DNA of 64,000 nucleotides from Synergistaceae bacterium (lineage in GTDB: Bacteria; Synergistota; Synergistia; Synergistales; Aminobacteriaceae): positions 1 through 64,000 of the forward strand of contig JAHDKT010000027.1 of assembly GCA_018436725.1 (NCBI GenBank), given 5' to 3'. A program made the position numbers and the translations under genes. The notes under the pieces were generated by a model. That model saw nothing but the letters and a program-made list of their open reading frames with translations, was not told the origin of the DNA and ran no database searches. How positions within the stretch are numbered: position 1 is the first letter of the stretch; every line of letters starts with the position of its first letter. Positions 44,405 through 51,713 of the stretch are shown here, one piece after another.

Positions 44405-44635
44405 TTATGTCCAGTCGTCCCCCAAAGAATGGAAATCGGTCACGTCCACATGTTTTTTCCCGCAGAGCTCGCGGACGCGCTCTTCCTCTTCGCAGGGGAA
44501 TTCGCAGGCAAGTCCGCAGCTTGTGGAAAGGCTGCGCGGGACGGGGACAATTTTGGCGGTAATTCCCTCTTTGCGGCAGACGCGCTCGAAGAGGACGGCC
44601 ATGCTCGTGATATCGAAGGTCGCCAGACAGTGCAT
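44405..44635 (-). CDS. DUF3343 (putative Se/S carrier-like) protein
   Basis: A 76-residue protein. ATG 44635 has AGGAGG upstream; the frame extends further without one. It shows the family pattern of an N-terminal FDITSMAVLFERVCRKEG helix, a VPVPRSLSTSCGLACEF motif with two Cys, and a short C-terminal strand. DUF3343 members are annotated as putative Se/S carriers and are often near selenium genes. Its place beside the rhodanese flavoprotein and close to the Sec-containing YeeE pair fits this. Confidence 0.8.
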   Translation of the reverse strand: MHCLATFDITSMAVLFERVCRKEGITAKIVPVPRSLSTSCGLACEFPCEEEERVRELCGKKHVDVTDFHSLGDDWT

Positions 44636-44781
44636 CGCTACCGCCTCCTTTCGGGATGAGGAATGTGCCGGCAAATGGCCGGTTCGTGCGTCCTGGTTCG
44701 TTCAAAGCGCATGCAAACACAACCTTTCAAAAAGAGCGTATACTATGGGCTGAAAAAAATCTTTTCCGGAGGTGACGTCGT

Positions 44782-44958
44782 GTGCGTTTTCTTCTGCTCG
44801 CGCTGGTGCTGATAGCCGCCTGTATCCCGATGCTGCTGGGATCGGAGCGGGTCCGCCCCTGCTACAAGGGGTGTCACGGCTGCGGAAAGTGCATGAAGTC
44901 CTTCCGCGGCGACGAAGAGAGCGAGGAGCGCACACCGCAGCCTCCCGCGAATCGCTGA
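44782..44958 (+). CDS. Small Cys-rich single-pass membrane protein (58 aa)
   Basis: Read from GTG 44782 with GGAGGTGA 6 bases upstream. Residues 2-19 form one membrane helix (RFLLLALVLIAACIPMLL); then come four closely spaced Cys (CYKGCHGCGKC) like a metal or cluster ligand set, and an acidic, Pro-rich tail. The gene is divergent from DUF3343 and just ahead of the minus-strand larC end. It is too short for most gene finders. Function is unknown; a redox or metal-binding membrane peptide is likely. Confidence 0.65.
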   Translation: MRFLLLALVLIAACIPMLLGSERVRPCYKGCHGCGKCMKSFRGDEESEERTPQPPANR

Positions 44959-45035
44959 CGACTGCTGCGGACGCGACGGCGTTCCGGACTCCTGAACAGA
45001 CGGCTCTCTCCGGTCCGAATGCGGCGCGCCGCTTT

Positions 45036-46331
45036 TCAGAGGAGGAACTCGTTCATCAATCGTTCCCGCATCTCCGGAAGCGGGATGCCGTGTTCCTCCG
45101 AAAGTCTCCGGACGTCCTCGAACTCAGGGTTGCTCCGAAGAACTTCCTCTCCGAGGCGCGCCACCTTGAAGCGGACGATACCCCACGAGGTCTCCCGCTC
45201 CACGATTTCCGCGTCGGCCTTCAGCCTGTCGACCGCGTACATCCGGACGCCGAGCGTCGTCGTCTCCCGCAGCAGCGTTTCCGCCAAGCTCCGCTCCGCG
45301 CCGGGCCGGCAGAGGCAGCCGAGCGTTATTGCGGGGCGTCCTTTTTTCATGACGATGGGCGCAACCCATACGTCGAGCGCCCCCTCCGCGAGGAGCCTAT
45401 TCATAACCGGCGCGTAATACTGCGGGTTCATGTCGTCGATGTTCGTCTCGATGACGATTCCCGAATCCCGCGCGATATTCCCCGCGCCGTCAGTGTCGGT
45501 CGCTTCGGTCTCAAGCAGCAGCACGCGCAGTACGTTGGGGATGTCGCCGTCGCGGTCGCCCGCCCCCTTGCCGCTTCCGAGCACCTTCCCCGCGGGGAGC
45601 GGCCCGAACGAGGAAGCGAGGCATCGCACGAGCAGCGCTCCGGTGGGGGTGACGCGCTCCATCGGCCCTCCTTCGACGCGGACCGGAAGACCGGCAAGCA
45701 GCTCTGCGGTCGCCGGAGCCGGGACGGGAAGGATGCCGTGCGCGCATGTGATGGTTCCGTGCCCGACGTTCAGCGGCGAGGAGACGACTGTGTCCACGCC
45801 CGCCATCTCCACGAGGACGAACGCGCCGATGATGTCGGCGATCGAGTCCAATGCCCCGACTTCATGGAAGTGTACCTTGTCCGGAGTCGTTCCGTGGACC
45901 TTCGCCTCGGCCTCGGCCAAAAGACGAAAGGCGGCGGCGCTCCGCTCCTTCACACGCGGAGAGAGCGGACTTGCCCCTATGATTTCGAGGACGTCGGCGA
46001 GCCCTCGGTGCGGATGATCCTCGGACGAGGCGATGTTCACCTTTGTTCCCGCGATGCCGCCGCGGACCGTCTGCGTAATGGCGATGCGCAGCCTGTCCGT
46101 GCCGTGCGAATGATGGTGTGCATGATGGTGTGTATCGTTGTGTTCGTGGCTATGCTCGTGTTCGTGATCGTGCGGGTCGGGGTGCGCATGACCGTGCTCG
46201 TGGCCGGGAAAGAGCATGACGCTTTCCATCGTGCGGAGAAACGCCTCTCTGTCGAGCCCGAGGTCGAGCATCGCGCCGAGGAACATATCGCCGGCGATTC
46301 CGGCGAAACAGTCAAGATAGAGTGTTTTCAT
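45036..46331 (-). CDS. larC: LarC, nickel-insertion enzyme for the nickel pincer cofactor
   Basis: A 431-residue protein starting MKTLYLDCFAGIAGDMFLGA, the diagnostic N terminus of LarC (formerly DUF111). Residues about 65-100 form an extremely His-rich segment (more than 15 His with Asp/Glu) suited to nickel storage. ATG 46331 is preferred to an upstream ATG at 46358. LarC uses CTP to insert Ni into P2TMN, the cofactor of lactate racemase and relatives. In Lactobacillus larC is two frames joined by frameshift; here it is one continuous gene. LarA, LarB and LarE are not in the window. Confidence 0.92.
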   Translation of the reverse strand: MKTLYLDCFAGIAGDMFLGAMLDLGLDREAFLRTMESVMLFPGHEHGHAHPDPHDHEHEHSHEHNDTHHHAHHHSHGTDRLRIAITQTVRGGIAGTKVNIASSEDHPHRGLADVLEIIGASPLSPRVKERSAAAFRLLAEAEAKVHGTTPDKVHFHEVGALDSIADIIGAFVLVEMAGVDTVVSSPLNVGHGTITCAHGILPVPAPATAELLAGLPVRVEGGPMERVTPTGALLVRCLASSFGPLPAGKVLGSGKGAGDRDGDIPNVLRVLLLETEATDTDGAGNIARDSGIVIETNIDDMNPQYYAPVMNRLLAEGALDVWVAPIVMKKGRPAITLGCLCRPGAERSLAETLLRETTTLGVRMYAVDRLKADAEIVERETSWGIVRFKVARLGEEVLRSNPEFEDVRRLSEEHGIPLPEMRERLMNEFLL

Positions 46332-46491
46332 CAAAAGACCTCCGTGTGCAAAGTTCACAACGCGGTTATTGTATCATCTGCCGGACGGAATACATCGGGA
46401 GGTGAGAAAAACGGCGCGCCGTCCCCACGCAAAAAGCCGCCGGGCGAACGGATACATCCGGCGGCGCTGTGTTCTCCTTCACGAGAAAAGG

Positions 46492-47040
46492 TCAGTGGAT
46501 TTCGATCTCCATATCCTTCGTGCACTGCTTCCCGGAAGTGTTGTCGGTGACCACCCAGGAGAGAATATGCTTCCCCTCCGGCCACCCCGAGAGGTCCAGG
46601 ATCACCGTGAACCAGACGTCGCGAACCCTGCTCTTCAGGAAATACTCGTGCGTGATGATTTGCTTGTCCTCGGCGACGACGGCGCCTTTTGCGTCTTTTA
46701 CGAGCAGATCGAGCGAAAGGCTGATATGATACTGTTCGTCCTTCACTCCCAGCTTGAAGTTATCGACCTCGAGGTAGATCGTCGGTTTGTCGTCTTTATG
46801 AAAGCGGTTGCTCTCCTCTTCGACGTAGAGGCCGTATCCGCGGACCTCCTTGACGAAAAGTCCTTTAAGGAAGACGATTTCTTCAGGACCCTTGGCGTCG
46901 GCGGGAAGAGGCGAGAGAATCGGCGCGAAGCAGAAAAACAGAAGAAGAAGGAGAAAAAGACCTTTAAGGCAGTGCGGCGAGCTTCCTGCGGAAGCGCCGC
47001 CTCTCCGGAAAGAAAGGACTGGCGATAGTGTCACAGTCAT
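46492..47040 (-). CDS. Secreted protein of unknown function
   Basis: A 182-residue protein starting at ATG 47040 behind AAGGAGG. It has a long basic N-region and a hydrophobic segment (LFLLLLLFFCFAPILSPLPADA, about 30-50) that looks like a signal peptide with a possible Ala cleavage site. The remaining 130 residues are rich in alternating beta pattern (ISLSLDLLVKD, WFTVILDLSGW, HILSWVVTDNTSGK) and resemble an immunoglobulin-like beta sandwich. I do not recognise the family. It appears to be monocistronic. Confidence 0.65.
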   Translation of the reverse strand: MTVTLSPVLSFRRGGASAGSSPHCLKGLFLLLLLFFCFAPILSPLPADAKGPEEIVFLKGLFVKEVRGYGLYVEEESNRFHKDDKPTIYLEVDNFKLGVKDEQYHISLSLDLLVKDAKGAVVAEDKQIITHEYFLKSRVRDVWFTVILDLSGWPEGKHILSWVVTDNTSGKQCTKDMEIEIH

Positions 47041-47208
47041 GCAGCCTCCTTGAGATAAAAATGAAAAGCCCAAAGCATTATATAGATTTTTTTATTCATG
47101 GACTAGGGAAATATACTGTTTATCGAAAATACATCGTGCAAATGAATCTTAAGGCTTATTTGTTCTCGAAAATTAACGAAAGTTACCTTTGCTGATAAGG
47201 AGCATCCT

Positions 47209-47919
47209 ATGAAAACACCTTCGAGTACCCCTGAAAATCACTATCTGAGCCTCGACGCGGACTGGGGCGAAGCCCTTGCCGGCATTCCGGAGTCCTCTTC
47301 GAAAAAAGTTTCCGGCCCCTTCCGGGGGCATTTCGACGGCGCTTCCCGGGGCAATCCCGGCGAGGCCGGCGCGGGTGCGCTGCTGCTCGACGCGTCCGGA
47401 ACGCCTGTATGGACGTGCGCCCGTCCGCTCGGGCGGAAGACCAACAACGAGGCGGAGTACGCCGCGCTCATCCTGCTGCTGGAGGAGATACTGGCGCGCG
47501 GGCTCGCGGGCGTCTCCGTCCGGGGGGACAGCCAGCTCGTGGTGAACCAGGTCACCGGACGCTGGAAGGTGAAGGAGCCTCGTCTGCAGGAGCTTGCCGA
47601 GCGTGCAAAGGAGCTGCTCAAGGCTACGAAGAGCTCGCTCTCGTGGGTGCCGCGGGAAGAGAACAAAGATGCCGACGCGCTCTCCAACGAAGCGCTCGAC
47701 GGTCCTGCAAAGCCTGCTCAGAGCTGTTTGACGGGGAAGGGCGCGGATGATCCCGCCGCATTTCCGGCCGAACGCCTGGAACGGGTTACCGGCTCCATCT
47801 ATATCGCCCACGGAAGCGAAGACTACGCCGTCGATCTGCTCCACAAGGCGTGCACCTGTCCTTCGTTCCAGCACAGGAAGCGGTGCAAGCACCTGGAGGC
47901 CGCGGAGAGATTGGCGTAG
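47209..47919 (+). CDS. RNase H-fold protein fused to a SWIM-like zinc finger
   Basis: A 236-residue protein. Residues about 38-165 are an RNase HI-type domain with the catalytic acids in HFDGASRGNPG (D45), TNNEAEYAALI (E about 80), RGDSQLVVNQ (D about 105) and NKDADALSNEAL (D about 150). After a linker, residues about 185-232 contain a SWIM-like CTCPSFQHRKRCKH ligand set. The usual stand-alone RNase HI has about 150 residues. The fusion suggests a nuclease with its own nucleic-acid- or protein-binding finger. Starts at ATG 47209 with AAGGAG upstream. Confidence 0.85.
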   Translation: MKTPSSTPENHYLSLDADWGEALAGIPESSSKKVSGPFRGHFDGASRGNPGEAGAGALLLDASGTPVWTCARPLGRKTNNEAEYAALILLLEEILARGLAGVSVRGDSQLVVNQVTGRWKVKEPRLQELAERAKELLKATKSSLSWVPREENKDADALSNEALDGPAKPAQSCLTGKGADDPAAFPAERLERVTGSIYIAHGSEDYAVDLLHKACTCPSFQHRKRCKHLEAAERLA

Positions 47920-47944
47920 CCCGCGCCGTGAACCGGCCGCGCCG

Positions 47945-48763
47945 TCATCTTCCGCCGGACTCCCCGGCGTACGTCGCTGAAGATGAGAGTTTCGGAAGCG
48001 CCGCGACCAGCGCCTTTGTGTACGGGTGCTGCGGCGAAGCGAGAAAGTCGCGGCAGAGCCCCTCTTCGACCGCCTCTCCTCGGTAGAGCACGAGCCCTCT
48101 CGGCGCAGCCTTCCGCGCGAGGAAGAGGTCGTGGGTGACGAAGAGCATCGACATCCCCGTCTCCTGCCGCCGCTGGAGAATCCGCAGAATATCCCCTCTC
48201 GTCGAGGCGTCCTGCATGCTCGTGGGTTCGTCGCAGAGCAGGAGTTCCGGTTCGAGCACGAGCGCCCTGGCGATGGCGACCCGTTGACGCTGGCCGCCGG
48301 AGAGGGAGAGCCTGACCTTGGACGACAAAATTTCCTCCCGGCCGATTCCCAGTTCGTCGAGCAGTTCCCGCGCCTTATGCTCCCCGGCTTGCCGCGCTTC
48401 GCGTCCTCTGACGAGAAGCCACGGCTCCATCACCGCCTCCAGCACGGAGAGGGTAGGGGGGAGAGAGCCGTACGGGTCCTGCGAGACGACGCCGCATCGG
48501 CGTCTGAGCGCGACAATCTCCTGGCTCGAGGCTTCGGAGAGGTCGGCGCCGAAGAGCGATACGCTCCCCGAGACCGGCGTCACGTGTCCCGAGATGCAGC
48601 GGATGAGCGTCGTCTTCCCGCTGCCGGACTCGCCGACGATCGAGACGCTCTCCCCGGCCTCAAGGCGAAGAGAGAACTCCTTGAGCGCCCGCACCGCCTT
48701 TCGTTTCCGCGAGGGCGGAAAGTCTATCGTCAGCTTCCGGATGTCGAGCAGCACCCTGTTCAC
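47945..48763 (-). CDS. Peptide/nickel-type ABC transporter ATPase (DppF/OppF-like)
   Basis: A 272-residue ABC ATPase with Walker A GESGSGKTTL (about 39-48), signature LSLSGGQRQRVAIARAL (about 150) and Walker B ELLLCDEPTSMQDA (about 175). It is the last gene of the five-gene operon, and its start overlaps the previous ATPase (ATGA). With the DppD-like partner it powers uptake of peptides or of nickel or another small ligand. Confidence 0.88.
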   Translation of the reverse strand: MNRVLLDIRKLTIDFPPSRKRKAVRALKEFSLRLEAGESVSIVGESGSGKTTLIRCISGHVTPVSGSVSLFGADLSEASSQEIVALRRRCGVVSQDPYGSLPPTLSVLEAVMEPWLLVRGREARQAGEHKARELLDELGIGREEILSSKVRLSLSGGQRQRVAIARALVLEPELLLCDEPTSMQDASTRGDILRILQRRQETGMSMLFVTHDLFLARKAAPRGLVLYRGEAVEEGLCRDFLASPQHPYTKALVAALPKLSSSATYAGESGGR

Positions 48764-49554
48764 TCCTCTCTCTCCAGTTCAAGCAGCGCGTTCACCAGCG
48801 CCGCCGAGTGGGGGTTCTTCGGATGGGCGACGATCTCGCGGGGCGCTCCCTCCTCGACGATCGTTCCCCCCTTCATAATGAAGAGGCGCGAGCAGACCGA
48901 CGCGGCAAGGGGGAGGTCGTGCGAGACGAGGAGCATTCCGACGCCCTTCGTCGTGACGAGGTCTTTCAACGTGTCGACGATTCCTTTTTGTGTGATGACG
49001 TCGAGCGCCGTGGTCGGCTCGTCGCAGAGCAGCCAGTCGGGGTCGCACGCGAGCGCGAGCGCGATGGCGGCCCGCTGCTTCTGCCCTCCCGAAAGCTCGT
49101 GGGGGTATCGGGATGCCAGGGCGCCGTCGAGTCCCGCTCTGACGAACAGCTCCTGCGTCCGTTCACGCGCCGCTCTTTTTGAGAGCCCGAGGTGGACGTC
49201 GAGCACCTCCTCGATGTGCCGCCCGACGGTGAGCACCGGCGTGAAGGAGTTCATCGCCCCCTGGGGAATCAGCGCGATGCGCCTCCAGCGGAGGGCGTTC
49301 AGCTCCTCCTCGGAGAGCGCCGTCAGGTTCCTCCCGTCCAGCAGAATTTCCCCTGAAACGCGCGTTCCCTCCGGCAGCAGCCCCGGAATCGCCATGAGCA
49401 CGGAGCTCTTTCCGCTTCCGGACTCTCCGGCCAGCGCGAAGAGCTTTCCTTTTTCGACGGAGAACGAGATGTTCTTCACCGCCTCGGTCTCGCCGCTTCG
49501 TCCGCGGGACGTCATTCGTCCGTACGTGATCGAGAGGTTGCGTATGGAGATCAT
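48760..49554 (-). CDS. Peptide/nickel-type ABC transporter ATPase (DppD/OppD-like)
   Basis: A 264-residue ABC ATPase with Walker A GESGSGKSSVL (about 45-55), a Q-loop PQGAMNSFTPVLTV, signature ELSGGQKQRAAIAL and Walker B DWLLCDEPTTALD. The PQGAMNS segment and the HELSGGQ order are typical of OppD/DppD. The start and end both overlap neighbouring genes by 4 bases. Confidence 0.88.
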   Translation of the reverse strand: MISIRNLSITYGRMTSRGRSGETEAVKNISFSVEKGKLFALAGESGSGKSSVLMAIPGLLPEGTRVSGEILLDGRNLTALSEEELNALRWRRIALIPQGAMNSFTPVLTVGRHIEEVLDVHLGLSKRAARERTQELFVRAGLDGALASRYPHELSGGQKQRAAIALALACDPDWLLCDEPTTALDVITQKGIVDTLKDLVTTKGVGMLLVSHDLPLAASVCSRLFIMKGGTIVEEGAPREIVAHPKNPHSAALVNALLELEREE

Positions 49555-50735
49555 GGGCGGACTCCTTTCCGGAGCCGGGGGTCGACGTTCTCTTCAAGGA
49601 ATTTTCCGAGGTCGAGAAAGACCAGGCAGAGCAGGGCGATGCCGAGCCCGGGAGGGAGCAGCATCCACCACGCGCCGGCGGTGAACGCGCCGAAGGAGTG
49701 GGCTTCGTGGAGCATCCTGCCCCAGGAGATGACCCTCGGGTCGGAGAGCCCGAGGAAGGAGAGTCCCGCCTCGGAGAGAATGGCGCCGGGGACGCCGAGC
49801 GTCATCGTCGCCAGCAGCACCGGGAGCGTCTCCGGAAGCAGGTGTTTTCGCAAAATGTACCCCGAGGGCGCGCCCAGGCCCCTCAGCCCCTCGATGTACG
49901 GGGCGTCGCGGAGCGTGAGGACGAGGGCGCGGACAGTCCGCGCGGTCCCCATCCACGAGAAGACGGAGAGGATGAGGACGAGCTGCCACAGCCCCTTTCC
50001 CCAGAGCGCGGCGAGCGCCATGAGCACCGGGAGCAGCGGGATGGAGAGCAGCAGGTCGACGATGCGCATCAGGATGCTGTCGGTCCACCCTCCGAGGTAG
50101 CCTGCCGCGAGTCCGAAGGAGGTCCCGAGGAAGGTGGCTAACAGGGTGGCGAAGATGCCGACGATGAGCGAAACCCGTACCCCCGCGACGAAGAGCGCGG
50201 CGACGTCCCTTCCGCGCTGGTCGGTTCCAAGGAGGCCCCAGCGCCCTCCTTCGAGTTTGAGGACAACCTCCCCTTCGAAGTTGCCTTCGCCGGAGAGGGA
50301 GAGTTCATAGCTCCCCTGTCCGGCGAAAAGGGACGCAGCGGCGTCGCCGAATGGGGGAAGTCCAAGGGAGCGCTTGAAGGCGATGTCGCGGCCGTCTGCC
50401 TCGAAGCCCCCCCTGAGAGGAGCGAGACGCAACGGCTCCGGAGCGCCCGGCTTCCGCCATTCGACAAAACGCCCGGTCTGCCCTACTGAGGGATCGATCC
50501 GCACGGAGAGCCCCGAGGGAGGAGCGTACTGCCAGTCGAAACGAAGCGAGGGGGAATCCGCCGTGAGCCGGAGCTGCTTCGTCGGCGGCAGGTCGCGGTC
50601 GATCCAGAGAGGCTTCGAGAAGGCCGCCGCCACCTCCCGTCCGGGGGGCGCGTCGAAGAGGCGTCCTCCGAAAAGAGCCGTCAAAACCAGAAGCAGCAGA
50701 GACCAGAAGCTCCAGCGAGTGAAAAGGTGTCGCAT
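49551..50735 (-). CDS. Peptide/nickel-type ABC permease (DppC-like) with a large extracytoplasmic insert
   Basis: A 394-residue permease, about 100 residues longer than ordinary DppC. One membrane helix lies at about 8-28; then about 140 residues of beta-rich sequence (QLRLTADSPSLRFDWQY, GSYELSLSGEGNFEGEVVLK) precede LLGTDQRGRDV, where a normal DppC domain begins. The permease part has the EAA-type loop near RGLGAPSGYILRKHLLPE. I start it at ATG 50735, whose A overlaps the dppB stop; the frame extends upstream into dppB. Confidence 0.85.
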   Translation of the reverse strand: MRHLFTRWSFWSLLLLVLTALFGGRLFDAPPGREVAAAFSKPLWIDRDLPPTKQLRLTADSPSLRFDWQYAPPSGLSVRIDPSVGQTGRFVEWRKPGAPEPLRLAPLRGGFEADGRDIAFKRSLGLPPFGDAAASLFAGQGSYELSLSGEGNFEGEVVLKLEGGRWGLLGTDQRGRDVAALFVAGVRVSLIVGIFATLLATFLGTSFGLAAGYLGGWTDSILMRIVDLLLSIPLLPVLMALAALWGKGLWQLVLILSVFSWMGTARTVRALVLTLRDAPYIEGLRGLGAPSGYILRKHLLPETLPVLLATMTLGVPGAILSEAGLSFLGLSDPRVISWGRMLHEAHSFGAFTAGAWWMLLPPGLGIALLCLVFLDLGKFLEENVDPRLRKGVRP

Positions 50736-51706
50736 CAGCGGCGTCCCCTTTCCAGGCGCACCCTGGGGTCGGTGAGGCCGTAGAGCAGGTCGGAGAGCAG
50801 GTTGCACGTCACGGTGAGCAGGGAAAGCAGAAAGAAGGCCGCGCCGGCGGCGGGGTAGTCGTGCCCGGTTACCGCCTCCAGCAGGAAGCGTCCCACGCCG
50901 TGGAGCGAGAAGACAGTCTCCGTGATCACGGCGCCCGAGACGACGCCCGGAAGCGAGAGCAGGAAGATGGTGAGCAGGGGCGGGAGCATCGTTCTGAAGA
51001 CGTGTCCGCGAAGGATGTTTTTCTTCGGCAGGCCGCGCGCCCTCGCGAGGAGAATGAAGTCCTCGCCGAGGATCTTCACCGTCAGGTTGCGCACGTAGAT
51101 CGCCCACCCGCCGAACCCGAGCAGGACGAGCGAGAAGACCGGCAGCGCCATGTGCCGCAGGTAGTCGAACAGCAGCGCGGGACCTCCCGCGGGCGGAGGA
51201 ACGGAGAGCGTCCCGCGAAGCGGAAAGAGCGGGATCATCGAGGCGAAGAACATCAGGAGCAGCAGCTGAACGAAAAACGAGGGAAAGGAGAAGGAGAGCG
51301 CGCCGCTCCAGAGGACGCAGCGTTCGAGAAGGCTGCCCCGCCGCAGCGCCGCTTTCATGCCGAGCCAGGTTCCCAGGGCGGCGGAGAGCAAAAGGCTCGT
51401 CCCGAGCAGTATCACCGTGTTCGGTACTCGGGAGCGCAGCTCCTCGGCCACCGGCAGCCCCGTCAGGAAGGAGATGCCGAAGTCGAAGGTCAGCGTCGAC
51501 TTCACGTAGAGCGCAAACTGCACGGGGAGCGGCTGGTCGAGTCCGTACATCCGCCGCAGCTGCTCCTTCGCCTCGGGCGAGAAACGGGGGTCCACAATGG
51601 AAGCCACGGGGTCGCCCGGCATGAGGCGGAAGAGCAGGAAATTCAGGACGAGTACGAGCGCCAGGACAAGCAGCGCTCCCGAGATTCTCCTTCCCCAGTA
51701 GTTCAC
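50735..51706 (-). CDS. Peptide/nickel-type ABC permease (DppB-like)
   Basis: A 323-residue permease with six membrane helices and the family N terminus NFLLFRLMPGDPV, followed by LRRMYGLDQPLPVQF and the EAA loop ARARGLPKKNILRGHVFR. It lies 7 bases after the binding-protein gene. It forms the membrane channel together with the DppC-like subunit. Confidence 0.9.
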   Translation of the reverse strand: MNYWGRRISGALLVLALVLVLNFLLFRLMPGDPVASIVDPRFSPEAKEQLRRMYGLDQPLPVQFALYVKSTLTFDFGISFLTGLPVAEELRSRVPNTVILLGTSLLLSAALGTWLGMKAALRRGSLLERCVLWSGALSFSFPSFFVQLLLLMFFASMIPLFPLRGTLSVPPPAGGPALLFDYLRHMALPVFSLVLLGFGGWAIYVRNLTVKILGEDFILLARARGLPKKNILRGHVFRTMLPPLLTIFLLSLPGVVSGAVITETVFSLHGVGRFLLEAVTGHDYPAAGAAFFLLSLLTVTCNLLSDLLYGLTDPRVRLERGRR

Positions 51707-51713
51707 CGGCGTC

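Noticed and set aside
44772-46550. 592-codon plus-strand frame opposite larC
   Set aside because: Antisense shadow; only the first 58-codon frame in another phase (44782-44958) looks like a real gene.
50736-51107. Upstream extension of the DppC-like frame into dppB
   Set aside because: The extension is an out-of-frame reading of dppB; ATG 50735 overlapping the dppB stop is the natural start.
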